From Clostridia bacterium (GTDB lineage: Bacteria; Bacillota; Clostridia; Oscillospirales; CAG-272), in the NCBI GenBank assembly GCA_017520505.1, contig JAFXFN010000018.1, forward strand, positions 62,001-126,000: a stretch of DNA of 64,000 bases, written 5' to 3'. The notes beneath the pieces are model-generated. The model saw only the letters and a program-made list of their open reading frames with translations. It was not told the origin of the DNA and searched no databases. Below are positions 8,130-16,489 of the stretch, one piece after another; the first letter of the stretch is position 1, and every line of letters begins with the position of its first letter. The position numbers and the translations under genes are program-made.

Positions 8130-9421
8130 CAGTCTTTGAGATTAAATGCTTCTTTAAGATCGTCAACTTCATCGGGTGAAATGTGAACGATATCGCCGAT
8201 GCTCTTTGAATTGATAATGGAATGAGCAGTTGATTCAAGAACCTCCATACGGTCAAATGCCTGAAGAAGTGTCGAACCTGTTACGATCACGCAGTCATTC
8301 TTGAAAATGAGTGCAGGACGGTTGGGAGCAAAACGCTCCGCAACGCTTTCGGGTGAAACATAAAGTCCTTCATAGGGCTGTTTTTCAATATCACGAAGCA
8401 AAATATAGCTTTCGGGAATAGTTCTTGGGTCAAACTCCGCATCTGTTACGGCAAATGCCATTGCATGCGGCGGATGAGCCAAAAGAATAGCGTTTATATC
8501 GGGATTTTTTTCATAAATAAGCGCATGGGATTTAACGGCACGTGAGGGAGTTTTTCCAAGCTCCTTCATGTCCGCCTTTATCCTTACAAGGTCTTCCTCG
8601 CAAAGATACGCTCTGTCACGTCCAAACGGTGTGATTATAAAGCTTCCGTCGGAAAGTCTTACGGAATATGTGCCGTGCGTTGCCGTGAAAAGCCCTTGCT
8701 TATAGGAACGTCTGATAAGTGTTATCATCTCTCGTCTTGCTTCAAGCTCTTCCGAGGAACGTGAGTTGGGTATGAAATCATCCATCAAAAGGTGATTGCG
8801 TGTTTCGGTTATCTTTATAGCCTCAGGGGAAAGTCTGTTAACACTTCCGAGCTTTGCAGCAAGTATCTCAAGGTTTGCCGAATAGTCGATGGTTTCAAAC
8901 ATCATAAATGCAGTGAACATATCCTTAGCGCCGATACATACACCGTGATTTTCGAGAAGAACTATCTCAACGTCCTTTTCGAATTCCTTTGCAATATTCT
9001 CGCCAAGCTCCTTGCTTCCGGGAACGGCATACTTTGCTATTGAAATACGGTCGCACGTTTTTCTTACCGTAGGGATAAGATCAAGATCGGGAATCTTTCG
9101 TGCGATCGAAAACGCAACAAGCGCCGGAGGGTGTGCATGGAGCACAGCGTGAATGTCGGGGCGCATTTTATATACCGACTGATGGAAAGGAAATTCGCTT
9201 GACGGCTTGTGCGGACCAATACACGTTCCGTCGGGCTTTACGCAAATGATATCACGTCTTGTAAGAGTGCCTTTGTCAATACCCGCAGGAGTTATCCAGA
9301 TATTTCCGTCCTTATCCATAATAGAAAGGTTACCGCCCGAGGTCGTTGTAAGTCCTCTGTCGTATATACGCTGCATAAACATTACAAGCTGGTCGGCGGG
9401 ATGAATATAATCCATGTGCAT
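8129..9421 (-). CDS. Tandem class II aldolase/adducin protein with a degenerate second domain
   Basis: 430 residues made of two class II aldolase domains (about 5-200 and 225-410). Domain 1 keeps the zinc site and catalytic residues: TTSGGNLS at 26-33, E76 in SSEF, H95 and H97 in HAHP, H159 in ENHG. Domain 2 aligns with it but has THGTYS for SGGNLS, SHA for SSEF, LAHP (first His lost) and NDCV for NHGV, so its metal site is gone and it is probably structural or regulatory. Family members cleave sugar phosphates such as fuculose-1-phosphate or ribulose-5-phosphate epimers. ATG 9421 has GGAG 7 nt upstream. It lies in one run with hisS and aspS upstream and a HAD phosphatase downstream. Confidence 0.82.
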   Translation of the reverse strand: MHMDYIHPADQLVMFMQRIYDRGLTTTSGGNLSIMDKDGNIWITPAGIDKGTLTRRDIICVKPDGTCIGPHKPSSEFPFHQSVYKMRPDIHAVLHAHPPALVAFSIARKIPDLDLIPTVRKTCDRISIAKYAVPGSKELGENIAKEFEKDVEIVLLENHGVCIGAKDMFTAFMMFETIDYSANLEILAAKLGSVNRLSPEAIKITETRNHLLMDDFIPNSRSSEELEARREMITLIRRSYKQGLFTATHGTYSVRLSDGSFIITPFGRDRAYLCEEDLVRIKADMKELGKTPSRAVKSHALIYEKNPDINAILLAHPPHAMAFAVTDAEFDPRTIPESYILLRDIEKQPYEGLYVSPESVAERFAPNRPALIFKNDCVIVTGSTLLQAFDRMEVLESTAHSIINSKSIGDIVHISPDEVDDLKEAFNLKD

Positions 9422-9452
9422 AGTGTATCTCCTTTAAACTTTTTTCCTTTTA

Positions 9453-11237
9453 TTATTCCTCTGTATTCGTGAACTTAATCGCTAAGTCTTCAAGTGCTTT
9501 ATCTTCGGGTGATGCGGGGCACTCGGACATAATTTCAGATGCATTCTGTACCTTCGGGAATGCAACTACATCACGAAGACTTGCCGCTTCGCATATAAGC
9601 ATTGAAAGTCTGTCAAGACCGATGCCGGCACCGCCGTGAGGGGGAGCACCGTAACGGTAAGCATCAACAAGGAAACCGAATTTCTTCTGAATTTCCTCCT
9701 CTGTAAGTCCGAGTGCTTCGAACATTTTCTGCTGAAGCTCAAAGTCTGTTATTCTGATTGAACCTGACAAAAGCTCAACACCGTTTAAAACAAGGTCATA
9801 AGCTTTTGCTGTTACCTTGCCGGGATCGCTTTCAAGGAATTCAAGACATTCGTTTTTAGGCATCGTGAACGGGTGGTGCATTGCTTGCCACGTTCCGCTT
9901 TCCTCGTCCCATTCAAAGAACGGGAATTCTGTGATCCAAAGGAAGTTATAACCGTCCTCGATGATATCAAGCTGCTTTGCAACGGTAAGACGAAGCGCTC
10001 CGAGAACAGGAAGCGTTACTCTGTCCTTATCGGCAACGATAAGCGCAACGTCGCCCTTTTCGCATCCAAGAGCTTCCATTATTCTGTCAAGCTCGCCCTC
10101 TGCCATAAACTTACCGAATGAGCAGTTGGGAGCATCATCGTTATATCTTATATATGCAAGTCCCTTAGCGCCTATACCCTTAGCCGCTTCTGTGAGCTTG
10201 TCTATTTCTTTTCTTGTAAGTCTGCCTGCCGCACCTTTTGCAACGATACCTCTTACGGATCCGCCCTGAGCACAAGCGCCTGAGAATACGGAAAATCCGC
10301 TGTCTTTAACAATATCGGAAATATCAACTATCTCCATACCGAAGCGTGTATCGGGCTTGTCAGAGCCGTATCTTGACATTGCCTCTGCATATGTCATTCT
10401 CGTTATGGGAAGGCTTATTTTCTTATCAAGAAGCTCGCTGAAAAGTCTTGCGATGAAGCCTTCAACCATTGTCATTATGTCCTCTTCATCAACGAAGGAC
10501 ATTTCAAGGTCTATCTGTGTAAATTCGGGCTGTCTGTCTGCACGCAAGTCTTCGTCTCTGAAGCAACGTGCAAGCTGAATGTATCTGTCAAAGCCCGAAA
10601 GCATAAGAAGCTGCTTGTATATCTGGGGTGACTGAGGAAGTGCATATACCTTTCCGTGGTGGATTCTTGACGGAACGATATAGTCACGTGCGCCCTCGGG
10701 TGTGGGCTTTATCATCATAGGTGTTTCTATTTCAAGAAATCCGTTTTCGTAGAAATATTCTCTTGCGATCTTTGCGATTTCGTGTCTTGTACGGATATTG
10801 TTCTGCAAATGGGCACGGCGAAGGTCAAGGTATCTGTACTTGAGCAGAAGCTCATCACGTACATTGAGTCCCTCTTTGATTTCAAACGGTGTTGTCTGCG
10901 CCGCAGAAAGAATTTTAAGCGACTTTACTTCAATTTCAACATCACCGTTTTTGAGAGTCTTGTTAACAGCATCTCTCATTCTGACAATGCCACGTGCGGA
11001 AAGCACGTATTCGCTTCTTACCGAAAATGCCTTGTCAAATATTTCTTTGTCTGTATTTTCATCAAATGCAAGCTGTACAATGCCCTCTCTGTCACGGAGG
11101 TCAATGAATATAAGTGCACCGAGATCGCGTCTGCGCTGTACCCAACCGCAAACACAAACCTCCTTGCCTATAAGCTCGTTTGATATTTCACCGCAGTAAT
11201 TTGTTCTTTTATCCTGTACTGTAAACAATTCAGCCAT
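9453..11237 (-). CDS. aspS: Aspartate--tRNA ligase
   Basis: 594 residues, the length of bacterial-type AspRS with its GAD insertion domain. It starts with the OB-fold anticodon-binding domain (VCGWVQRRRDLGALIFIDLRD), then the class II catalytic core: motif 2 FRDEDLRADRQPEFTQID and motif 3 GAGIGLDRLSML near the C-terminus. Charges tRNA-Asp (possibly tRNA-Asn too; discrimination cannot be judged here). ATG 11237 has AAGGAAG about 10 nt upstream. hisS ends 14 bp upstream, the usual hisS-aspS arrangement of Firmicutes. Confidence 0.97.
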   Translation of the reverse strand: MAELFTVQDKRTNYCGEISNELIGKEVCVCGWVQRRRDLGALIFIDLRDREGIVQLAFDENTDKEIFDKAFSVRSEYVLSARGIVRMRDAVNKTLKNGDVEIEVKSLKILSAAQTTPFEIKEGLNVRDELLLKYRYLDLRRAHLQNNIRTRHEIAKIAREYFYENGFLEIETPMMIKPTPEGARDYIVPSRIHHGKVYALPQSPQIYKQLLMLSGFDRYIQLARCFRDEDLRADRQPEFTQIDLEMSFVDEEDIMTMVEGFIARLFSELLDKKISLPITRMTYAEAMSRYGSDKPDTRFGMEIVDISDIVKDSGFSVFSGACAQGGSVRGIVAKGAAGRLTRKEIDKLTEAAKGIGAKGLAYIRYNDDAPNCSFGKFMAEGELDRIMEALGCEKGDVALIVADKDRVTLPVLGALRLTVAKQLDIIEDGYNFLWITEFPFFEWDEESGTWQAMHHPFTMPKNECLEFLESDPGKVTAKAYDLVLNGVELLSGSIRITDFELQQKMFEALGLTEEEIQKKFGFLVDAYRYGAPPHGGAGIGLDRLSMLICEAASLRDVVAFPKVQNASEIMSECPASPEDKALEDLAIKFTNTEE

Positions 11238-11251
11238 TTTATTTTACTTCC

Positions 11252-12523
11252 TTATCTGTTTTTGAAAAAATCCGCAAGAGCTTTGATTTCAACCTCTGTC
11301 TGTTCGCTCGTTGCCATATTCTTAAGTATTGCCTTGCCGTTTTCAAGCTCGTTATCTCCGATGATTGCAGTAAATTCTGCGCCAATCTTATCGGCATACT
11401 TCATCTGTGCTTTAAGGCTTCTGCCGACAAGGTCACATTCAGCGTAAATACCCGCATCACGGAGCTTGTTTACGATTCCGAGAGCCTGTATCTGTGCATT
11501 TGTGCCGAGCGATGCTATATAAAGCACGGGCTTCTTCTTTGACGGCAATTCCTTACCCGACATCTGAAGCGCTATTATAAGTCTTGAAAGTCCCATTGCA
11601 AAGCCTACACCGGGGAGCTTTGGACCGCCTATTTCCTCAACAAGTCCGTCATATCTTCCGCCGCCGCCGAGTGCAAGACGGCGAACGTTTCCGTCCTTAT
11701 CGGGTTCACCGGGGCCGATGATCTCGAACACAGTTCTTGTATAGTAGTCAAGACCTCTTACAATTCCCGTATCGACCTTGTATGTTATACCCATACTCTT
11801 CAGCGAATCCTCAACCGTCTTCATGTGAGACGTGCAGTTTTCGCAAAGATAATCAAGTGTCTTGGGTGCATCCTTAGCAAGGTGAGCACATTCGGGATTC
11901 TTACAGTCAAGTATACGAAGCGGATTTGTTTTAAGTCTTGTTTTGCACGTATCGCAAAGTGTGTCGTAATTTGCTGTATAATAATCAGTAAGTGCCTTTT
12001 TGTAATGCGGACGGCATTCCTTACAGCCTATGGAGTTAATTTCAAGCGAATAGTCTGTAATACCAAGGGATTTTACGTAAGAATCCGCAAGCGCAATAAC
12101 GGATGCATCCGATGCGGCAGACTCAGAGCCGTACATTTCAACGCCGTACTGATAAAACTCACGGTATCTTCCCGAAGCAGGCTTCTCATATCTGAAGCAG
12201 CTTATAAGATAGTAAAGCTTCAAAGGCATTGCATCCGAGCATCTGCCGTTTTCGACGATACTGCGTGCAATAGATGCCGTACCCTCAGGGCGAAGCGTCA
12301 TCGAACGGTTGTCCTTATCAAAAAATGTATACATTTCCTTTTGCACGACGTCTGTTGTATCACCGACACCTCTTGCAAAAAGCTCTGTCTGCTCAAATGT
12401 TGGGAATCTTATCTCACCGAATCCGTGTGTATTTGATATTTCCCTTGCTTTTTCTTCAACGTACTGCCAGAGGGGTGTATCCTCGGGCATTATATCCATT
12501 GTTCCTCTCGGTTTTATTATCAT
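11252..12523 (-). CDS. hisS: Histidine--tRNA ligase
   Basis: 423 residues, a standard bacterial HisRS. Class II motif 1 near the N-terminus, motif 2 with CFRYEKPASGRYREFYQYG, the HisRS-specific histidine A box GIVRGLDYYTRTVFE, and motif 3 PGVGFAMGLSRLI are all present, followed by the anticodon-binding domain. First gene of hisS-aspS-aldolase-HAD. A promoter sits at 12592-12564 and no T-box leader fits in the short upstream region. Confidence 0.97.
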   Translation of the reverse strand: MIIKPRGTMDIMPEDTPLWQYVEEKAREISNTHGFGEIRFPTFEQTELFARGVGDTTDVVQKEMYTFFDKDNRSMTLRPEGTASIARSIVENGRCSDAMPLKLYYLISCFRYEKPASGRYREFYQYGVEMYGSESAASDASVIALADSYVKSLGITDYSLEINSIGCKECRPHYKKALTDYYTANYDTLCDTCKTRLKTNPLRILDCKNPECAHLAKDAPKTLDYLCENCTSHMKTVEDSLKSMGITYKVDTGIVRGLDYYTRTVFEIIGPGEPDKDGNVRRLALGGGGRYDGLVEEIGGPKLPGVGFAMGLSRLIIALQMSGKELPSKKKPVLYIASLGTNAQIQALGIVNKLRDAGIYAECDLVGRSLKAQMKYADKIGAEFTAIIGDNELENGKAILKNMATSEQTEVEIKALADFFKNR

Positions 12524-12563
12524 ATTTCTTCTCCGAAATCAAGTTATATTTTTTCACATATAA

Positions 12564-12592
12564 TATATACCACATTTTTTGGTATTTTTCAA
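12564..12592 (-). promoter_or_regulatory. Sigma-A-type promoter for hisS operon
   Basis: On the minus strand: TTGAAA (12592-12587), 17 bp, TATATA (12569-12564), about 40 bp upstream of the hisS ATG. Confidence 0.65.
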
Positions 12593-12663
12593 CTGCTTTA
12601 ATAAAAAAAGTATGCAATTTATAGGCAAAAAAATTGACCGTTTTTGATAAACTCAAAAATGTA

Positions 12664-12692
12664 TTGACAAAATCTGCCTCTTGTGATATACT
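12664..12692 (+). promoter_or_regulatory. Sigma-A promoter of the TPP riboswitch/thiT transcript
   Basis: TTGACA (12664-12669), 17 bp, TATACT (12687-12692). The start of transcription would fall just before the riboswitch aptamer. Confidence 0.75.
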
Positions 12693-12704
12693 CAAGAAAA
12701 ATAT

Positions 12705-12848
12705 TTAAAGGGGAGCTTTTAAAGGCTGAGAGGAAGTATACGCTTCGACCCGTTAACCTGATCCGGATAATGCCGGCGTAGGCTCATAAGTGTTGTTATA
12801 TAGAACTTTGGGGTGTTACGCTGATTTCGGCAGGTAACACCCTTTTTT
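12705..12848 (+). promoter_or_regulatory. TPP riboswitch (THI element) controlling thiT
   Basis: The aptamer core is plainly readable: CTGAGA at 12726-12731, ACCCG at 12748-12752, CCTGATC at 12757-12763 and GGATAATGCCGGCGTAGG at 12765-12782, the invariant elements of the thiamine pyrophosphate aptamer. An intrinsic terminator follows immediately and ends just before the thiT SD, so TPP binding should cause premature termination and switch off thiamine import. The antiterminator pairing was not folded. Confidence 0.95.
12811..12848 (+). terminator. Riboswitch-controlled terminator
   Basis: 9-bp stem GGGTGTTAC / GTAACACCC followed directly by TTTTTT (12843-12848); the thiT SD GGAGG begins right after the T run. 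Confidence 0.9.
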
Positions 12849-12857
12849 GGAGGCTTT

Positions 12858-13484
12858 ATGAAGCAAACAACACGTCGGCTTTGCGAAAGCGGTATATTTA
12901 TCGCCCTTGCAACCGTGCTTTCGATACTTAAAATTTTTGAGTTTTCATTCGGCGGAAGCATAACAGTATTAAGTATGCTGCCCATCGTTCTTCTTTCCTA
13001 CCGACACGGTATCAAATGGGGACTTATGTGCGGATTTTCATACAGCATCATTCAGATGCTTTTGGGTGTTAATACAATTTCCGTATTTGTATTACCCGGT
13101 GAAAGTCAGATGGTCTGGTGGCGTGTTGTGCTTATGTGCTTACTCGATTATGTGCTTGCCTACACATCGCTCGGTCTCGGCGGTGCTTTTGCAAAAAAGA
13201 CACCGAAAAAGGCTCTCGTGCTCGGTGTAATTCTCTCCCTCGGCGTTTGTTACTTTTTTCACGTGCTTTCGGGTGCTGTGTTCTTCGGAACGTACGCTGA
13301 CTGGTTTTTCGGAGAGGTTATGACAGGCGGTGTCGGCACATATATACTTGAAACGTTCACGGGAATTCCGCTTTATTTTCTGTATTCACTTATCTATAAC
13401 GGATGTTATATGATTCCCGAAATAATTTTGACATCATTCGGTGCGGCTGTTGTTTCAAGCATACCTTCAGTTAAAAAAATTTAA
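12858..13484 (+). CDS. thiT: Energy-coupled thiamine transporter ThiT
   Basis: 208 residues, six hydrophobic segments, the size of the ThiT (YuaJ) S-component that binds thiamine and docks to a shared ECF energy module. Family features visible are GGSITVLSMLPIVLLSYRHG in the first third and the aromatic thiamine-pocket stretch with HVLSGAVFFGTYADWF in the second half. SD GGAGG at 12849-12853 and ATG at 12858. The TPP riboswitch in front of it confirms the substrate. No ecfA/ecfT genes are in the window, as expected for a group II ECF system. Confidence 0.95.
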   Translation: MKQTTRRLCESGIFIALATVLSILKIFEFSFGGSITVLSMLPIVLLSYRHGIKWGLMCGFSYSIIQMLLGVNTISVFVLPGESQMVWWRVVLMCLLDYVLAYTSLGLGGAFAKKTPKKALVLGVILSLGVCYFFHVLSGAVFFGTYADWFFGEVMTGGVGTYILETFTGIPLYFLYSLIYNGCYMIPEIILTSFGAAVVSSIPSVKKI

Positions 13485-13493
13485 TACAAAATC

Positions 13494-13525
13494 AAATAAA
13501 GGCTGACGATGATCAGCCTTTATTT
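13494..13525. terminator. Bidirectional terminator between thiT and amidase
   Basis: Perfect 13-bp stem AAATAAAGGCTGA / TCAGCCTTTATTT with a 6-nt loop, between convergent genes. Confidence 0.85.
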
Positions 13526-14092
13526 TTAGTTTGTACCGAAATAGTTTATTATGCCGTCGTATATACCGAGCGCATAATCCCCCGGATTTTCATTCATATT
13601 CCGTGCCTCGCCCGCATTTGTAATAAAGCCCATTTCAAGCAAAAGCGCAGGCATTGCTGTTTTTCTTAAAACGTAAAGTCCGGGACGGGCAAATACTCCT
13701 CTCGGCTTTACACCGACAATATATTGAAGCCATTTCAAGATGCTCTCAGCAAGCGGCTTTGCCTTACTCGTCTGGCTGTAAACAAACGCTTCACTTCCCG
13801 TTGCCGATGAATTTGACGAAGCATTTGCGTGCAGGCTTATGAAATAGTCAGCGCCCCATTCATTTGCCGCACGTGTTCTTGCGGAAAGCGAGGTTGAATT
13901 GCTCGTTCCGAGTATTTCGTCGGGTGAATTACGTGAGGTTATCGCTTCATATTCGGGATTTTTGTTAAGCATATCACGAAGAATTATGCCTATTTTGTAG
14001 GTGAGGTCTGCCTCCTGCAGTCCGTTGCCCTCAGCGCCCGAATTGGGATTTCTCGGATTGTGACCTTGGTCAATAAAAATCTTGATCGCCAT
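13526..14092 (-). CDS. N-acetylmuramoyl-L-alanine amidase (Amidase_3)
   Basis: 188 residues: a bare Amidase_3 catalytic domain with no signal peptide and no cell-wall-binding repeats. Zinc ligands fit the family: His in FIDQGHNPRN, Glu in GNGLQEADLT, His in FISLHANAS; the catalytic Glu is in ALLLEMGFITN. Cuts the bond between MurNAc and the stem peptide. ATG 14092 with AAGGAGA upstream is preferred over a longer frame to 14182 that has no SD. Absence of an export signal suggests action in the mother cell, as for spore-cortex or germination amidases, or release by lysis; that is inference. Confidence 0.88.
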   Translation of the reverse strand: MAIKIFIDQGHNPRNPNSGAEGNGLQEADLTYKIGIILRDMLNKNPEYEAITSRNSPDEILGTSNSTSLSARTRAANEWGADYFISLHANASSNSSATGSEAFVYSQTSKAKPLAESILKWLQYIVGVKPRGVFARPGLYVLRKTAMPALLLEMGFITNAGEARNMNENPGDYALGIYDGIINYFGTN

Positions 14093-14169
14093 AAATATCT
14101 CCTTACACAGTTTGTAATAGTATATTACAGCAACACGTTTAATGTGATAAAAATTTAAATTATCGACAA

Positions 14170-14202
14170 AAAGGCAGCTCAAAATTAATTTGAGCCGCCT
14201 TT
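14170..14202 (-). terminator. Terminator of the zinc-ribbon gene
   Basis: Stem AAAGGC-GCTCAAA / TTTGAGC-GCCTTT with one internal mismatch; on the minus strand it is followed by TTTTTG. Confidence 0.75.
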
Positions 14203-14221
14203 ATTTTATTAAATTTAAGAA

Positions 14222-16234
14222 TTACCAGCCCATATTGTAGCCGGAATAGCAATTCTCGCAAACGTTCCATATATCTCCGTCGATAACTATGGTATTGGAG
14301 GCATCATATATACCGCACATTTCGCACGAATCCTCATTGGGAGCAGGGTAAGAGGGCTGTACAGTACCTGTCGTCATACCTGACATAAGATCATCAAGGG
14401 AGAGATTTTCACCAAGCACCTTCTGAACCTTTTCCATAATGGATGTAGGATCCATTTCTGTTGCCCAAGCTTCGAGGTCTTCTGTGTAATCACTGTGGAG
14501 TGATATCTCAGTTGCATCCTTTATATCTGCCTTTGAACCGAGTGTTACAAGAGCATCGCCGTCGTACTTGAATTTGAATTCAGCAGAAGCGGATTTTTCA
14601 GATGTTGCGAATGTCATTTCAAGCTTTGCCTTGGAAATATCAAAGCCTTCATCAGCAATTTCGGCACCTACTTCTTCTGCAAGATCCTTACCGGGTTCAA
14701 GAATAAACGTACCGTTTACATAGCCGTTTTCTTCAAATGCTTCAACATCAAAATCCTTGATCTCAAGCTCTACGAATTCCTTGCCGGAAGCTTCAATATT
14801 TACCTTGCCTGAAATCTTGTCCTTTGCTTCTGTTGTTTTTGCTGTAACGGCAAATACCTTCATTGTTGAATCCTTCATATAGAATTCATATCCTGTTTCC
14901 TTACCGTCAACAGCTGTGCCTACAAATATTTCGGCATCAGCAGAGGGAATCTTTATCTTGATTGCAACCGTTTCGCTGCTGCTGTTTACCCACATTGTAA
15001 GCTTAACAGCCGCCTTTGTGTCAAGGTCTTCCTCGTCAACATCAGTTATATCGTCAAGAAGATCGGTAACAGCATCCTTGAATTCTGTATACAAGTCACT
15101 TGCTGTCATATCTGTCATTTCATCGGTGTCTACTTCCATATCTTCGGCAATCTTTACTATTGCATTATAATATTCTTCGATGAATTTCTTGATGTCCTTA
15201 TCTTCTTTAGCTTCTGTAAGAACTGCTTTACATACGTTAAAAACGAGCTTCTCGTTGATCTTGAGATCAAAGCGTGTTGTGCTCTGTACAATACCCTCTA
15301 CTTCAAGGTCTTCTGATACTCTTTCAACCTCTGTTATCTGTTCAAGAACGATCTTGATGTACTTTTCAAGAAGCTTTTCGAGAAGCTTTGAATCAGGTGC
15401 ATTTTCGGAAATGCTTGCCAAAGCCTTTCTCATCATTTCTTCTGTTTCGGCAGAATCAGCTGTCAAGAATCCCATAAGTCCCGATGCTCCTGCAGGTGCC
15501 ATTGCATCTTCCTGGATCTCATCCATATTGATATATTTGTTATCCTTCAGGTTGATACGAACGGCTTTTTGATTAAGCTCGGGTATTGCGAAGGATACGT
15601 TGAATTCATCATCAAAACGGAATTCAAGTGTAGCGATCTTTTCATTTCCTGCCGACAAAGCAAGATCGAGTGCGCCAACTTTGCCCAAGAGATTTACCTT
15701 GTAATCAACCGAAAGCTTATTTTCGGTGATGCCGGCCTCTTTTATCTTATCCTTGAGTATTCCGTCAAGCTCAACGTACAGGCTGCCCTCTGCAGCTGCA
15801 TTTGCGCTTTTTGCTTCTTCTTTTGCTGCTGTACCGCAGAACTTAACAGATTCATCATAAAGGTCTATAAACGAATCTGAAAATGTGCTGACTGAATTTC
15901 CGATTGCATAGCGGTAGTGTGTTTCGGGCGATGACATCTTCATAACCATCGTCTGAGCCTTTGAGCTGAATGCAAAAATACATCCGATAGCCGCAACAAC
16001 TGCAACAACAGCCGCAATTATGGGAAGCTTCAAGGATTTTTTCTTGGGCTGTTCTTCAACAGCAGGAGTATCATATACAGGTGCGGGCTCCTGCATTTCA
16101 GGTGTCAACACCTGTGTTGCCGTAGGATCTACGGCACTTTCGTTATTTGCGGGCTGTTCTTCTACAGCCGCACCGCAAAACGGGCAAACCGTACTGTTTT
16201 CGGGTATGGAATTGCCGCAATTTTTACAAAACAT
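14222..16234 (-). CDS. Zinc-ribbon membrane-anchored protein with large external domain
   Basis: 670 residues. The N-terminus is a zinc ribbon (FCKNCGN ... CPFCGA), followed by a Pro/Glu-rich linker, one membrane helix (about residues 70-90) after a KKKSLK stop signal, then some 550 residues outside the cell rich in Asp/Glu, Lys and beta-strand-like patterns, without a domain I recognise. The extreme C-terminus carries a second Cys4 motif, CEMCG ... CENCY. ATG 16234 has GGAGGAA 6-7 nt upstream; an upstream ATG at 16249 lacks an SD. Proteins with this N-terminal zinc_ribbon_2 plus one TM are common in Clostridia and mostly uncharacterised. Function unknown. Confidence 0.8.
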   Translation of the reverse strand: MFCKNCGNSIPENSTVCPFCGAAVEEQPANNESAVDPTATQVLTPEMQEPAPVYDTPAVEEQPKKKSLKLPIIAAVVAVVAAIGCIFAFSSKAQTMVMKMSSPETHYRYAIGNSVSTFSDSFIDLYDESVKFCGTAAKEEAKSANAAAEGSLYVELDGILKDKIKEAGITENKLSVDYKVNLLGKVGALDLALSAGNEKIATLEFRFDDEFNVSFAIPELNQKAVRINLKDNKYINMDEIQEDAMAPAGASGLMGFLTADSAETEEMMRKALASISENAPDSKLLEKLLEKYIKIVLEQITEVERVSEDLEVEGIVQSTTRFDLKINEKLVFNVCKAVLTEAKEDKDIKKFIEEYYNAIVKIAEDMEVDTDEMTDMTASDLYTEFKDAVTDLLDDITDVDEEDLDTKAAVKLTMWVNSSSETVAIKIKIPSADAEIFVGTAVDGKETGYEFYMKDSTMKVFAVTAKTTEAKDKISGKVNIEASGKEFVELEIKDFDVEAFEENGYVNGTFILEPGKDLAEEVGAEIADEGFDISKAKLEMTFATSEKSASAEFKFKYDGDALVTLGSKADIKDATEISLHSDYTEDLEAWATEMDPTSIMEKVQKVLGENLSLDDLMSGMTTGTVQPSYPAPNEDSCEMCGIYDASNTIVIDGDIWNVCENCYSGYNMGW

Positions 16235-16428
16235 AATTAGTTCCTCCATTATAATTTATTATAATTTTGCGTTATTATAACATATAGTTGTTTAAAAAGC
16301 AATACTTTTCGATAAAAAAGTACAATTTTAAACACAGTTAACATATAAAACGGTTCAATGACTTATATACTTGTTTAATTTTGTATATGATCATACGTAA
16401 ATTTTGTGCAAAAATTAAAATAAATGCT

Positions 16429-16456
16429 TTGAAATTTAAAAAGAATATGATATAAT
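16429..16456 (+). promoter_or_regulatory. Sigma-A-type promoter for uvrB
   Basis: TTGAAA (16429-16434), 16 bp, TATAAT (16451-16456). No clear Gram-positive LexA box (GAAC-N4-GTTC) was seen between 16250 and 16489, so SOS control is not supported from sequence. Confidence 0.65.
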
Positions 16457-16489
16457 AAATATGATGCTATATTAAATAAGGAGAAATAA

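Noticed and set aside
12524..12660. T-box leader for hisS
   Set aside because: The space to the divergent riboswitch promoter is too short, the minus-strand promoter lies only about 40 bp from the ATG, and no T-box sequence (TGGNACCGCG) is seen.
16250..16489. LexA/SOS box before uvrB
   Set aside because: No GAAC-N4-GTTC palindrome was found by eye.
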